Below, piece by piece: positions 21,408-30,328 of a DNA stretch of 36,477 bases. Numbering within the stretch: position 1 is the first letter of the stretch; each line of letters begins with the position of its first letter. The stretch lies in NCBI GenBank assembly GCA_021845825.1, contig JAJZVF010000006.1, forward strand, positions 1 through 36,477, in the 5' to 3' direction. The translations under genes were made by a program, and so were the position numbers. The notes under the pieces are model-generated. The model saw only the letters and a program-made list of their open reading frames with translations. It did not search any database and was not told the DNA's origin. The DNA comes from Pseudomonadota bacterium (lineage in GTDB: Bacteria; Pseudomonadota; Gammaproteobacteria; Steroidobacterales; Steroidobacteraceae).

Positions 21408-22004
21408 ATGCGCGCCACCCGATCGACCCCTTCTCGGCCGCTCCTCCTCGCCGTCCTCGTCTGTGTCGGCTCCACGGCGCTGGCGGGCAACGGCAATCCG
21501 GTGACGGTGTACAAGTGGGTCGACGCTCACGGAGTCGTCCATTACAGCGACCAGCCGCGTCCGGGCGCGAAGAAGCTGCAGATCGCCGGCGCCCAGACCT
21601 TCTCCGCGCCCCCGGCGCCCGTGGTGCTGTCCTCGTCCGCTGCGCCGCAGTCTGCCGCAACGTCCCGGGGCTATCGAAGCTGCACGATCGCGCAGCCCCG
21701 CGATCAGCAGATGCTGATGAACGTCTACAAAGCGACGGCGGTCGTGAGTACCGATCCGCCGTTGCGGCCCGGAAACCGGATTCGTCTGTTTTACGACGGC
21801 CGCCAGCTCCCCGGCGGCGGCTCCTCTTTCACGTTTCCGGTGAACCGAGGCCAACATACCGTCTCGGCCGTCGTCGTGGACCGCTTCGGCCAGATTCTGT
21901 GCGAGACCTCCACGGTGACGTTCTACGTGCACCAGCCGTCCGTTCTCAACCCGTACAGTCCCCTCTTTCATCACCCGCCGCCACGGCCGCCGCCGGGCCG
22001 TTGA
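21408..22004 (+). CDS. DUF4124 domain-containing exported protein
   Basis: A 198-residue protein with a signal peptide (RPLLLAVLVCVGSTALAG) followed by the DUF4124 signature VYKWVDAHGVVHYSDQPRPGAK (about 33-54). The C-terminal half (RPGNRIRLFYDGRQLPG through VDRFGQILCETSTVTFYV) reads like an Ig-type beta domain, and the end is Pro/His-rich. DUF4124 proteins near glnA/ntrBC are common in gammaproteobacteria, but their role is unknown. It is 36 bp before ntrB. No clear Shine-Dalgarno is seen. Confidence 0.8.
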   Translation: MRATRSTPSRPLLLAVLVCVGSTALAGNGNPVTVYKWVDAHGVVHYSDQPRPGAKKLQIAGAQTFSAPPAPVVLSSSAAPQSAATSRGYRSCTIAQPRDQQMLMNVYKATAVVSTDPPLRPGNRIRLFYDGRQLPGGGSSFTFPVNRGQHTVSAVVVDRFGQILCETSTVTFYVHQPSVLNPYSPLFHHPPPRPPPGR

Positions 22005-22040
22005 CGCCGCAGGCGCGCACCGAATCGCCGGGAGGCCGCC

Positions 22041-23135
22041 GTGGCCTTTGAGCACGGCGGGCCCTCGGCGCTCGCGCATTTCGATCCGGCGGGTCTGCTC
22101 GATGCCCTGTCGACCGGCATCATCGTGCTCGATGCGCAGCTGTGCGCCATCTATGCGAATGTCGCCGCCCAGGACGTGCTCGCCTTCAGTCTCAACCAGG
22201 CGCGTGGCCGGCCGTTTACCGACTTTCTGCACGATGCCGATGGTCTGAAAGCCCACCTGCGCCGGGCGCTCGATACGGGCGTGGGGCTGACCGACCGGGA
22301 GCTGACCGTGCGTCCGGCCGCCGCGCCGCGCGAGAGCCGCACGCTCGATGTGACCATCACCCCGATCGAGGGCCAGATCACCGGCACCCATCTGCTCCTG
22401 GAGCTGGCCGACGCCACGCAGCGCCAGCGTATCAGCCGCGAGAACGATCTGCTGGCGCGACTCGACGGCAGCCGCCTCATGATCCGACAGCTGGCGCACG
22501 AGATCAAAAACCCGCTCGGCGGCCTGCGCGGCGCGGCGCAGCTGCTCGAGCGCGAGCTGCCCGCCGCGGCGCTGAAAGAGTACACGCAGGTCATCATCGG
22601 CGAGGCAGATCGCCTGGCCGCGCTGGTCGACTCCATCGCCGGGCCGGGCAAAGCCCCGCAGAGATCGCTCGTCAACGTGCACGAGATCTGCGAGCACGTT
22701 TACCGGCTGCTGCGAGCCGAGGCGGGCGCGGAAGTCGTCATCGACCGCGACTACGATCCGAGCCTGCCGAACGCCTGGCTGGACGGCAATCAGATCATCC
22801 AGGCACTGCTCAACGTGATGCGCAATGCCCTGCAGGCACTCGGCGGCCGCGGCCGTGTCGTACTGCGTACGCGCGCGCTGAGCAACGTGATCATCGCCTC
22901 GGTCAGGCATCGTTTAGCCGCCAGCGTGCAGGTTGAGGACGACGGTCCCGGTGTTCCCGAAGAGCTGCGATCGAGCCTGTTTTATCCCCTGGTGACCGGC
23001 CGCCCCGACGGCACAGGCCTTGGACTGGCTGTCGCCCAGCAGCTGGTCTGTCGCAACGGCGGTCTCATCGAATTCGACACCGAGCCCGGGCGTACCGTCT
23101 TCACGCTGTTGTTGCCGTTGGCAGGCCCGGCATGA
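22041..23135 (+). CDS. ntrB: Nitrogen regulation sensor kinase NtrB (GlnL)
   Basis: Soluble histidine kinase/phosphatase that phosphorylates NtrC under nitrogen limitation and is controlled by PII. 364 residues. An N-terminal PAS domain (about 12-125; LSTGIIVLDAQLCAIYAN) precedes the H-box QLAHEIKNPLGGLRGAAQLL with H153. The ATPase domain follows, with N-box NVMRNALQAL and VEDDGPGVPEEL and DGTGLGLAVAQQLV. No membrane segment. The start is GTG with GGGAGG six bases upstream. The stop overlaps the ntrC start (ATGA). Confidence 0.95.
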   Translation: MAFEHGGPSALAHFDPAGLLDALSTGIIVLDAQLCAIYANVAAQDVLAFSLNQARGRPFTDFLHDADGLKAHLRRALDTGVGLTDRELTVRPAAAPRESRTLDVTITPIEGQITGTHLLLELADATQRQRISRENDLLARLDGSRLMIRQLAHEIKNPLGGLRGAAQLLERELPAAALKEYTQVIIGEADRLAALVDSIAGPGKAPQRSLVNVHEICEHVYRLLRAEAGAEVVIDRDYDPSLPNAWLDGNQIIQALLNVMRNALQALGGRGRVVLRTRALSNVIIASVRHRLAASVQVEDDGPGVPEELRSSLFYPLVTGRPDGTGLGLAVAQQLVCRNGGLIEFDTEPGRTVFTLLLPLAGPA

Positions 23136-24583
23136 GTCCGGCCATGCACCCGGCGCTTCGCGTCTGGATTATCGACGACGACAGCTCCATCCGCTGGGTG
23201 CTGGAGCGCGCCTTGCGCAACGGCGGGCTGCAGCCGCGCGCTTTCGACGCCGCGGAACCCGCCCTCGATGCGCTGGCGCGCGAGGTCCCCGACGTGCTGA
23301 TGACCGACATTCGCATGCCCGGCCGCTCGGGCCTGGAACTGCTGAGGAAGATCCGCGAGTCGCGCCCGCTCCTGCCGGTCATCGTCATGACCGCCCACTC
23401 GGACCTCGGCAGCGCCGTGTCCGCCTACGAAGGCGGCGCCTTCGAGTACCTGCCCAAGCCCTTCGATATCGATCAGGCAGTGGCGCTGGTCCGGCGTGCA
23501 GCGAGCGCCCATCCCCGGGGCGGGACCGAAGTCGCGGGCGAGACACGCATCCCGGAGCTGCTCGGCACCGCACCGGCCATGCAGCAGGTATTCCGCGGCA
23601 TCGGCCGGCTGTCACGCTCCAGTGTCACGGTACTGATCACCGGCGAGTCCGGCACCGGTAAGGAGCTGGTGGCGCGCGCTCTGCACGATCACAGTCCCCG
23701 CTCCGGCAAGCCCTTCATTGCACTCAATACTTCGGCCATTCCCGGCGAACTGCTCGAGTCGGAGCTGTTCGGCCACGAGCGCGGCTCGTTCACCGGCGCC
23801 GACGCTCAGCGCCGCGGTCGCTTCGAGCAGGCCGACGGGGGCACGCTGTTTCTCGACGAAATAGGCGACATGCCGGCGCAAATGCAGACGCGGCTGCTGC
23901 GCGTGCTGGCGGAGGGAGAATTCTATCGCGTGGGAGGCCAGACGCCGATCCGCGTGGACGTGCGTGTGATCGCAGCGACCCACCAGAACCTGCAGGACCG
24001 CGTGGCCCGCGGCCTGTTCCGTGACGATCTCTATCACCGCCTGAACGTCATCCGCCTGGAGCTGCCGCCGCTGCGTGACCGGGCCGAGGACATTCCTCTG
24101 CTGCTGCGTCACTATCTTCGGCGGGCGGCTCGCGATCTGGGAGTGAAACCCAAGGCGCTTGCCCGGGACGCCGAAGAGCGGCTGTCGAGCTACCGCTGGC
24201 CCGGCAACGTACGCGAGCTGGTCAACATCTGCCGGCGCCTGTCGGTGCTGGCACCGGGAAGCGAGATCCACCTGGAGGACCTGCCGCCGGAGATCGAGGC
24301 CGCGCACGAGTCCGGTGCGCAATCCGACTGGCAGAAGGCGCTCACCGCCTGGGCGGACCGACAGGCCATGAGCGGTCAGGGGGCGCTGCTCGAGGTGGCG
24401 CTGCCCGCGTTCGAGCGTATCCTGATCCGCGCAGCGCTCAGACGCACCCAGGGCCACCGACAGGAGGCGGCCCGTCTGCTCGGCTGGGGACGCAACACCC
24501 TGACCCGCAAGCTCAAGGAGCTCGATCTCGATATCCCGGAGTCGAGCAGCGGCCCGCAGCCGCGGCAGGCGCCGGGGTCTTGA
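23132..24583 (+). CDS. ntrC: Nitrogen regulation response regulator NtrC (GlnG)
   Basis: Sigma54-dependent enhancer-binding protein, 483 residues. The receiver domain has the acidic pair in [10 protein letters not shown] and phospho-acceptor D59 (MTDIRMPG). The AAA+ domain has Walker A GESGTGK (171-177), the sigma54-contacting loop GSFTGA (218-223, the Ser variant of GAFTGA) and Walker B TLFLDE. A Fis-type helix-turn-helix sits at the C-terminus ([21 protein letters not shown]). It is the likely activator of the glnA promoter in this window. Its stop abuts the convergent pyrD stop with no spacer. Confidence 0.97.
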   Translation: MSPAMHPALRVWIIDDDSSIRWVLERALRNGGLQPRAFDAAEPALDALAREVPDVLMTDIRMPGRSGLELLRKIRESRPLLPVIVMTAHSDLGSAVSAYEGGAFEYLPKPFDIDQAVALVRRAASAHPRGGTEVAGETRIPELLGTAPAMQQVFRGIGRLSRSSVTVLITGESGTGKELVARALHDHSPRSGKPFIALNTSAIPGELLESELFGHERGSFTGADAQRRGRFEQADGGTLFLDEIGDMPAQMQTRLLRVLAEGEFYRVGGQTPIRVDVRVIAATHQNLQDRVARGLFRDDLYHRLNVIRLELPPLRDRAEDIPLLLRHYLRRAARDLGVKPKALARDAEERLSSYRWPGNVRELVNICRRLSVLAPGSEIHLEDLPPEIEAAHESGAQSDWQKALTAWADRQAMSGQGALLEVALPAFERILIRAALRRTQGHRQEAARLLGWGRNTLTRKLKELDLDIPESSSGPQPRQAPGS

Positions 24584-25510
24584 TCAGACCTGAAGAGTGC
24601 CGGTCAGCTCCGTGACACCGCCCAAGCCGTGCGCGCGCAAATAGTCCGCGATGCCGGCATTGATGCGCTTGCAGACCAGGGGGTCGTAGAAAAGTGCGGT
24701 GCCCACGCCGACCGCGGCGGCACCGGCGATGAGAAATTCGATGGCGTCCCCGGCCGTCGTGATTCCGCCCTGGCCGATGATCGGGACACCGTGCTTGCGC
24801 GCCACCTCGTGCACCTGCTGCACCTTCAGCAGCGCGATCGGCTTGATCGCCGGCCCCGAGAGGCCTCCCTGGACGTTGCCGATCACGGGCCGGCGCGTGT
24901 GCGTGTCGATGGCCATGCCCATGACCGTATTGATAACCGACAGTGCATCGGTGCCCGCCTCGATGCAGCGGCGGGCGTTCTCGCGGATGTCGGTCTGGTT
25001 GGGCGAAAGCTTGGTGATGAGCGGCTTGCCCGTCGCCCGGCGGCAGGCTTCGACCACCTGGGCGGACATGTCGGGGTAGTTCCCGAAGGCGACGCCGCCC
25101 TCCTTGACGTTCGGGCAGGAAATGTTGATCTCGATGGCATCGATGGGCGACTGATCGAACAGCCGCGTGACCTCGGCGTACTCCTCCACGGTCGAGCCCG
25201 ATACGTTGGCGATGAAGCGGGTCTCGCCGAAGTCGAGTTCCGGCAGGATGCGCTGAATGACGTGCGCGGCTCCCGGATTCTGCAGTCCGATCGAATTCAG
25301 CATGCCCGCAGGCGTTTCGCACACACGGTGCGGGGGGTTGCCGAGGCGGGGTGCAAGCGTCGTGCCCTTGAGCACCACCGCCCCGGCATCGCGGTTCGAG
25401 AACCCTTGAATGCGGGTGTATTCCTCACCGAAGCCCACGCAACCGGAGAGCAGCACGACAGGCGAGGCAAAGTGCAGTCCGCAGAATTTGAGCTTCAGCG
25501 AATCGGACAT
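24584..25510 (-). CDS. pyrD: Dihydroorotate dehydrogenase, class 1B type
   Basis: FMN enzyme oxidising dihydroorotate to orotate in pyrimidine synthesis. From MSDSLKLKFCGLHF it is 308 residues, the class 1 length, without the N-terminal membrane extension of class 2 enzymes usual in gammaproteobacteria. The catalytic base is a cysteine (C132 in INISCPNVKEGG), the class 1 hallmark; the sequence resembles PyrDB. Other motifs are VVLKGTTLAPRLGNPP, KLSPNQTDI, GGLSGPAIKPIAL, IIGQGGITTAGDAIEF and GVGTALF. No pyrK electron-transfer subunit is in the window. The listed ORF is 124 codons longer; an ATG seven codons upstream (MMGDNGV) is an alternative. Confidence 0.88.
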   Translation of the reverse strand: MSDSLKLKFCGLHFASPVVLLSGCVGFGEEYTRIQGFSNRDAGAVVLKGTTLAPRLGNPPHRVCETPAGMLNSIGLQNPGAAHVIQRILPELDFGETRFIANVSGSTVEEYAEVTRLFDQSPIDAIEINISCPNVKEGGVAFGNYPDMSAQVVEACRRATGKPLITKLSPNQTDIRENARRCIEAGTDALSVINTVMGMAIDTHTRRPVIGNVQGGLSGPAIKPIALLKVQQVHEVARKHGVPIIGQGGITTAGDAIEFLIAGAAAVGVGTALFYDPLVCKRINAGIADYLRAHGLGGVTELTGTLQV

Positions 25511-25527
25511 CACTCCATTATCGCCCA

Positions 25528-25926
25528 TCATGGCGTGGGCGGCCCACCCCGGCCCGTGCGATGGATGTGGATCTGGATCCGCCCCTTCGGGCCGATCAGC
25601 CAGGAGGCAAGCCACCCGGCCACCCAGACGATGAGCGCGGCCTGGAAGGCCGGCCAGAATCCCGCGACGTGAAATCCCGGCAGCATCCACGCCACCAGCG
25701 CGAGCATGGCCGTATTGACCACGAGCAGAAACACACCCAGCGACAGGACGGTGAGCGGCAGCGTCAGCAGGATGACGATCGGCCGCACGATGGCGTTGAC
25801 GACGCCCAGCAAGATGCCGGCGAGAATAAGCGTTCCGGCATCGTTGATGGAGATGCCGGGCACCCAGCGTGTGGCGGCCCACAGTCCAAGCGCACTGATC
25901 ACGGCGCGCAACACGAAAGCGGTCAC
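25528..25926 (-). CDS. Phage-holin-4_2/YvlD-like small membrane protein
   Basis: 132-residue integral membrane protein with four hydrophobic segments: LRAVISALGLWAATRWVPGI, GTLILAGILLGVVNAIVRPIVILL, TVLSLGVFLLVVNTAMLALVAWMLPGF and FWPAFQAALIVWVAGWLASWL. The order and the NAIVRPI-LLTLPLT-LGVFLLVVN pattern match the YvlD/DUF360 (Phage_holin_4_2) family, whose function is not defined. A GTG start at 25926 is preferred over the longer listed ORF because GGAGA precedes it and it shares GTGA with the upstream SRPBCC stop, implying coupling. Confidence 0.75.
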   Translation of the reverse strand: MTAFVLRAVISALGLWAATRWVPGISINDAGTLILAGILLGVVNAIVRPIVILLTLPLTVLSLGVFLLVVNTAMLALVAWMLPGFHVAGFWPAFQAALIVWVAGWLASWLIGPKGRIQIHIHRTGRGGPPTP

Positions 25927-26363
25927 GATTTCTCCGGATTTGAGCCGTGAACCAGGGCCTTGAGGCGTATCAGCGCCGCCTGCCAGCCGGTCCTCAAGCG
26001 CAGGTACTGAACATCCCATTCGGGCGAGCCGGGAACGCCGGAGCCCAATAATCGTAAGATGGTACCCGCGCGGGAGGGTTCAAGAATGAAATCGTCGATC
26101 AGAGCGCTGTCCGCCGGCGGCAGCAAGGCGGATGGCAGGTAGATCAGCCGCAGCCGTCTGCCCGGCTCGAACAGGTCGATGCAGGCTTCCAGCTCGGTCA
26201 CGCGATCGACGCACGCACGAAACAGGCCGCCGGGGCGGGCGTTGATCCGGGCATCCGGAGCGCACCACAGGGACAGTTGCGAAGGATCGGTGAGCGCATT
26301 CCAGACCGTCTCCACGTCGGCGCGCAGATCGAGCCGATGAGCGTAGCCCCGGGACTTTTCCAT
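25923..26363 (-). CDS. SRPBCC (AHSA1-like) domain protein
   Basis: About 146 residues with the START/Bet v1-like pattern: HRLDLRADVETVWNALTDPSQLSLWCAPDA at the N-terminus, a central PGGLFRAC strand and a C-terminal long helix (YLRLRTGWQAALIRLKALV). AHSA1 relatives range from Hsp90 co-chaperone-like to ligand-binding proteins, so the function is open. The start is MEKSRGY (26363), with MASM three codons upstream an alternative. It is divergent from the MAPEG gene and coupled by 4 bp to the membrane protein downstream. Confidence 0.75.
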   Translation of the reverse strand: MEKSRGYAHRLDLRADVETVWNALTDPSQLSLWCAPDARINARPGGLFRACVDRVTELEACIDLFEPGRRLRLIYLPSALLPPADSALIDDFILEPSRAGTILRLLGSGVPGSPEWDVQYLRLRTGWQAALIRLKALVHGSNPEKS

Positions 26364-26430
26364 GGACGCCATTGTGCCATTACCGGGCCGCCGGTTTCGC
26401 CTATGCTATGTGCCCCCTCGGGAGGTGCAC

Positions 26431-26823
26431 ATGGCGCTCGTGAATCTGGTCATCGCTCTCGCCCTGATGGAGTTCTTCGGCTTCGGCGCCGCAGTCGGCA
26501 AGGCGCGGGACAAGTACCACGTGGCGGCCCCGGCGACCACGGGCCACGAGATTTTCGAGCGCTACTTCCGCGTGCAGATGAACACGCTGGAGTTACTCAT
26601 CATGTTCATCCCGGCCATCTGGATTTTCGCCCATTACATCAGCCCGGGCATCGCCGCAGCGCTGGGTGCGCTGTTTCTGATCGGACGGATCGTCTACTTT
26701 CTGGCGTACGTGAAGGAGCCCAAGTCGCGCAAAGCGGGGTTTGCGCTCTCGGCCGGACCGCTCCTGGTCCTTGTGATCGGCGCGGTCTTCGGGGCGGCGC
26801 GAAGCGCCCTGCTCCATCTTTAA
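26431..26823 (+). CDS. MAPEG family membrane protein
   Basis: 130-residue four-helix membrane protein of the MAPEG (membrane-associated proteins in eicosanoid and glutathione metabolism) family. The signature helix-2 region FERYFRVQMNTLELLIMFIPAIWIFA is clear and is followed by GRIVYFLAYVKEPKSRKAGF. Bacterial members may be glutathione transferases/peroxidases, but the substrate is unknown. The start ATG at 26431 is fixed by GGGAGG upstream, dropping 23 listed codons. The stop is 8 bp from the convergent gpsA stop. Confidence 0.85.
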   Translation: MALVNLVIALALMEFFGFGAAVGKARDKYHVAAPATTGHEIFERYFRVQMNTLELLIMFIPAIWIFAHYISPGIAAALGALFLIGRIVYFLAYVKEPKSRKAGFALSAGPLLVLVIGAVFGAARSALLHL

Positions 26824-26831
26824 GAGGCCGG

Positions 26832-27851
26832 CTACTCCGTCTCCGGCTTGATCGGCCGGGCCATCAGACCGCGTACCGCTTCCCTGGCGGGAACGCCCTC
26901 GTAGAGAACCCCATAGACGCTCCCGCACAGCGGCATCTCCACGCCGGCGCGGGCGGCGACATCCCGCAGCGCGCGCGCGGCAGGATAGCCCTCGACCACC
27001 TGACCGATCGATTCCAAGGCCTCGGCAGGCGAGCTACCGCCGGCGACTTTGAGGCCGAAGCGGCGGTTGCGCGATTGGTCATCGGTGCAGGTGAGCACCA
27101 GGTCGCCGAGACCCGCGAGACCCATGAACGTCTCGCGCTGCGCCCCGAGAGCCACGCCGAGCCGCATCATCTCAGCCAGTCCGCGCGTAATCAGCGCCAC
27201 GCGCGCGTTGGCGCCCAGCCCCAGACCGTCGGACAGCCCAGCACCGACTGCCAACACATTCTTGACCGCGCCGCCCACCTCGACACCGATGATGTCGGTC
27301 GAGGTGTATACGCGGAAGTTCGTCGACGACAGGTCCTCCGCCAGCGCTTTGGCGAACGCTGCGTCCGTGGAGGCCACGACCATCGCGGTGGGCAGACCCG
27401 CACCGACCTCGCGTGCAAAGGTTGGCCCGGAGAGAACCGCGACCGCGCGCTGCGGCCCAAGGATCTCGCGCGCCACCTGGTGCGGCAGCAGGCCTGTGGG
27501 CAGCTCGAAGCCCTTGGTGGCCCACGCCAGCTGCGTCTGCTCGCCAAGTACCGGCTGCAGCTCGGTCAGCATCGAGCGGAAGGCGTGGCTCGGCACCGCG
27601 ATCAACAGATCGCGCGCGCCGCGAAGCGCGGCGGCCAGATCCGGCTGCACCACCAGCGCATCGGGGAATGCGCCGGAGGGAAGGTAGCGCCCGTTGCGCC
27701 GCTCACGCGCCATGACTGCGAGCTGCTCGCGGTCGCGGCCCCAGAGCCGGCTCGGACGCCCGCTGCGCGCGAATTGCACCGCGAGCGCCGTTCCCCATGA
27801 GCCGGCGCCGAGCACGGCGACGGGCGGATCGTGGCCGGCTGCGGCGCTCAT
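26832..27851 (-). CDS. gpsA: Glycerol-3-phosphate dehydrogenase [NAD(P)+]
   Basis: Makes sn-glycerol 3-phosphate from dihydroxyacetone phosphate for phospholipid synthesis. 339 residues. The N-terminal dinucleotide-binding motif VAVLGAGSWGTALA (11-23) is followed by the ATKGFE lysine (K113), SGPTFAREV, and the catalytic lysine K197 in GGAVKNVLAVGAGLSDGLGLG. The C-terminus has GLAGLGDLVLTCT and SRNRRFG. It lies 30 bp downstream of secB, the conserved secB-gpsA order, and probably belongs to the rhodanese-grxC-secB-gpsA operon. Together with PlsC it would feed phospholipid synthesis. Confidence 0.97.
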   Translation of the reverse strand: MSAAAGHDPPVAVLGAGSWGTALAVQFARSGRPSRLWGRDREQLAVMARERRNGRYLPSGAFPDALVVQPDLAAALRGARDLLIAVPSHAFRSMLTELQPVLGEQTQLAWATKGFELPTGLLPHQVAREILGPQRAVAVLSGPTFAREVGAGLPTAMVVASTDAAFAKALAEDLSSTNFRVYTSTDIIGVEVGGAVKNVLAVGAGLSDGLGLGANARVALITRGLAEMMRLGVALGAQRETFMGLAGLGDLVLTCTDDQSRNRRFGLKVAGGSSPAEALESIGQVVEGYPAARALRDVAARAGVEMPLCGSVYGVLYEGVPAREAVRGLMARPIKPETE

Positions 27852-27881
27852 GATCCGGGGCTTGCGGGCGGCGAAGCCGCT

Positions 27882-28364
27882 TCAGTTGGCCTGCGCGGCG
27901 GTCGGAATGGGCTGATTCTGATTGGCCGCGTAGAGCGCGTCGAAATTCACGGGCGGCAGCAGCAGCTGCGGGAAACCGCCCAGGGTGATCAGCTGCGACA
28001 CCTGCGCGCGCGCGTACGGGAACAGCACCCCCGGGCAGATGGCGCCGACCGCGCGCTTGGTGTCCTCCTCGGACAGATTGCGCAGCATGAACACGCCGGC
28101 TTGCTTGACTTCCACCAGAAAGACCGTGGTCTCGCCCTGTTTGGCCGAGACGGTTACGGTCAACACCACCTCCTGCACTTCGGGCGCGAGCACGGTCACG
28201 CCGGTATGCAGATCGAGGTTGATCTGCGGATTCCAGTTGCCTTCGCCGCGCGGACCGTTCGGGGCCTCGTACGAGCAGTCCTTCAGGTAGACGTGCTGCA
28301 GGTGCAGGATCGGGCCGTTGGCCTCTTCGGGTGCCGGCATGGTGCCGGCGGCTTCATTCACCAT
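27882..28364 (-). CDS. secB: Protein-export chaperone SecB
   Basis: Cytosolic tetrameric export chaperone delivering preproteins to SecA. 160 residues. Family landmarks include LHLQHVYLKDCSYEAPNGP, the NLDLHTGV strand, VFLVEVKQAGVFMLRNL and the conserved ICPGVLFPYARAQVSQLITLGGFPQLLLPPVNFDALY. GGAG eight bases upstream (inside the end of grxC) supports the start. It is 3 bp from the grxC stop, typical of this operon. Confidence 0.97.
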   Translation of the reverse strand: MVNEAAGTMPAPEEANGPILHLQHVYLKDCSYEAPNGPRGEGNWNPQINLDLHTGVTVLAPEVQEVVLTVTVSAKQGETTVFLVEVKQAGVFMLRNLSEEDTKRAVGAICPGVLFPYARAQVSQLITLGGFPQLLLPPVNFDALYAANQNQPIPTAAQAN

Positions 28365-28367
28365 TTG

Positions 28368-28634
28368 TCAGACTCCGGTTTTCAACAGTTTGTCGAGGTC
28401 GCCGCGGGCATCGAGCTCGTAGAGATCGTCGCATCCGCCGACATGCGTCTCACCGACGAAGATCTGCGGGACGGTGTGCCGCCGGCTGCGCAGCTGCATC
28501 TCGGCGCGGGCCTGCGGCCGGGCGTCCACATCGATCTCCTCGAAGGCGACCCCCTTGCGCATCAGCAGTTGCCGGGCGCGCGCGCAGTAGGGACACCAGC
28601 CGGTGGCATACATGAGCACTCTGGCATGGCTCAT
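28368..28634 (-). CDS. grxC: Glutaredoxin 3
   Basis: 88-residue glutaredoxin reducing disulfides with glutathione. Active site WCPYCARARQLL near the N-terminus; TVPQIFVGETHVGGCDDLYEL is the conserved glutathione-binding half. The listed ORF has 47 spurious upstream codons; the start MSHARVLMYATG overlaps the rhodanese stop by 4 bp (ATGA). Its position with rhodanese and secB is conserved in gammaproteobacteria. Confidence 0.95.
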   Translation of the reverse strand: MSHARVLMYATGWCPYCARARQLLMRKGVAFEEIDVDARPQARAEMQLRSRRHTVPQIFVGETHVGGCDDLYELDARGDLDKLLKTGV

Positions 28635-29068
28635 GCCTTGTTTCCCGCGCCCTTTTCCACCGGCAGATTCTCTGCATGCCAGGCCGTGAGCCCGCCGCGC
28701 AGAGCGACCGCCTGATCGAACCCCTGGGCGCGCAGCTGCCGCACGGCGGCACCGGCCAGCGAGCCGCGGTCGCAATATACGATGAGCGGCTTCTGCTTGT
28801 ACTTCTTCAGCAGCTCTGCGCCCTTCAGGATCTGCTCCCCGTCCATGCGCCGCGCGCCTGCGACGTGGCCCGCCGCATACAGTTCCTGCGGCCGCAGGTC
28901 GAGCGCCAGCGCACCCCGGTTCATCAACAGGATAGCTTCCTGCGGTGAAACACCGGCGAAACTCTCGCTGCGAGCGCGCATCTCAAACAAGATCGCGATT
29001 ACCGCCACCGCTACGGTCGAGGCGGCCAGCCAGGGGTGGACGTGTATATATTGAGCGAGATGATCCAT
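28631..29068 (-). CDS. Membrane-anchored rhodanese-like protein
   Basis: 145 residues: one N-terminal membrane helix (WLAASTVAVAVIAILFEM), then a single rhodanese domain. The catalytic loop is present with its cysteine (IVYCDRGSLAG), and ALDLRPQELYAAGHVAGARRM is the conserved CDC25-like segment. Related to E. coli YibN. Sulfurtransferase activity is plausible but undemonstrated. It is the first gene of the rhodanese-grxC-secB-gpsA run and overlaps grxC by 4 bp. Confidence 0.9.
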   Translation of the reverse strand: MDHLAQYIHVHPWLAASTVAVAVIAILFEMRARSESFAGVSPQEAILLMNRGALALDLRPQELYAAGHVAGARRMDGEQILKGAELLKKYKQKPLIVYCDRGSLAGAAVRQLRAQGFDQAVALRGGLTAWHAENLPVEKGAGNKA

Positions 29069-29111
29069 GAAGGGTGTTCAGAAGACCGTACCAGCTGTAA
29101 AAAGGTCGCGC

Positions 29112-29139
29112 ATTATAGCGTCCCTATGCAATATGGCAG
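29112..29139 (-). promoter_or_regulatory. Predicted promoter of rhodanese-grxC-secB-gpsA
   Basis: A perfect minus-strand TATAAT (29117-29112) with CTGCCA (29139-29134, 4 of 6) 16 bp upstream. Initiation near 29105 gives a 37-nt leader. The -35 lies within the first codons of the divergent EnvC-like gene. Confidence 0.6.
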
Positions 29140-30328
29140 GGATCATTGGTCGCCGAGGGCCCTCTCCGGAGGGTGGCGGACGCCGATCTTTCTGGCCGTG
29201 ATCACGCTGGCGCTGGCGGCCGGCGCGGTAGCGCCGGCCTCGACGCCGCAAGCCCGGATGCACAGCACCCGGGCACGGCTGCAAGCCGTGCGGGCGCAGA
29301 TCGAGCGCATCATTAGGCGAGTGCGCGCATCGCGAATAGAGCAGAGCCGCCTGACCGCCAGTCTCCGGGCTGCCGAGCAGTCTGTCGGAGCGGCGCGCGC
29401 CGCGCTGCAAACGCTCCGCGAGCGGCTCGCGGCCGACGCAGCCCGGCAGGCGGCGCTGGCCGCCAGGAAGCGTCAGCGGCAGGCGGCGCTGGATCGCAGC
29501 CGCCATGCTCTGGCCGACGAGCTGCGCGCGGCATATCTGATCGGACGGGAAGGGCCGCTCACGCTGCTTCTCAATCAAGGTGATCCGAGCCGCATGGGCC
29601 GGATGTTTGCCTATTACAGCTATTTCAGTCGAGCGCGCGCGCACCGGATCCACGCTATCGAGGCTGACCTGCGGCAGATCGATCAGCTCGACACGGCGAT
29701 GCAGGCCGAGGACGCACAGCTCGCCAGCCTCGAGCGCCAGCGGCAGGCACAGCTCGATAGCCTCGATGAGGCTACCGCGCGCCGCAAGCTGGTGCTCGCC
29801 GGCATTGCCGCCAGGACGCGCACGCGCACCCAGCGTCTGGTCGAGCTGCGCCGCCAGCAGATGGCCCTGGAATCCCTGCTCGCTGCGCTGCGCCGGGCGG
29901 AGGCCCGCAGCCCCGTCGAGCACGGCCGCTTCGCGGGTCTGCAGGGCCATCTGCCCTGGCCGGTCGCCGGGCGGCTCGTTGCCCGGTACGGCCAGCTGCG
30001 CGCCGGCGGGCTGCGATGGGACGGCGACCTCATCGCAACCCGGCTCGATGCGCCTGTGCGTGCGGTGGCCCCCGGGCGGGTGATCTACGCGGACTGGCTG
30101 GCCGGCCTGGGTCTGCTGATCATCGTCGATCACGGCAACGGCTACATGAGCCTTTACGGGCACAATGACCGCCTTTATGCCCATGTGGGCGAGTGGGTCA
30201 AGGCCGGGCAACTGATCGCCGAGGCGGGCGACAGCGGCGGCGCCGCCAGGCCGGAGCTGTACTTCGGCATCCGCAAGGGCACCCGGCCGGTCGATCCGCG
30301 GCTGTGGCTCGAGCATCATGCCCGGTAG
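29126..30328 (+). CDS. envC: EnvC-like murein hydrolase activator (degenerate M23)
   Basis: About 400 residues from MQYGRDHWSPRALSGG. A membrane/signal segment (TPIFLAVITLALAAGAVAPAS) leads into a long Arg/Gln/Ala-rich coiled coil (about residues 45-275), then a LytM/M23 domain (PWPVAGRLVARYG onward, LIIVDHGNGYMSLYGHN). The M23 zinc ligands look lost: RWDGDLIA sits where HxGxD is expected and PELYFGIRKG where HxH is expected. This is the pattern of EnvC, which activates amidases rather than cutting peptidoglycan. The listed ORF starts 30 codons earlier, overlapping the divergent rhodanese gene; 29126 is more reasonable. Confidence 0.85.
   Translation: MQYGRDHWSPRALSGGWRTPIFLAVITLALAAGAVAPASTPQARMHSTRARLQAVRAQIERIIRRVRASRIEQSRLTASLRAAEQSVGAARAALQTLRERLAADAARQAALAARKRQRQAALDRSRHALADELRAAYLIGREGPLTLLLNQGDPSRMGRMFAYYSYFSRARAHRIHAIEADLRQIDQLDTAMQAEDAQLASLERQRQAQLDSLDEATARRKLVLAGIAARTRTRTQRLVELRRQQMALESLLAALRRAEARSPVEHGRFAGLQGHLPWPVAGRLVARYGQLRAGGLRWDGDLIATRLDAPVRAVAPGRVIYADWLAGLGLLIIVDHGNGYMSLYGHNDRLYAHVGEWVKAGQLIAEAGDSGGAARPELYFGIRKGTRPVDPRLWLEHHAR

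Noticed and set aside
26512-26527. CCACGTGG core in the MAPEG gene as a third parS
   Set aside because: The flanks do not match the GTTYCACGTGRAAC arms; other CACGTG cores near 9298 and 17481 fail for the same reason.
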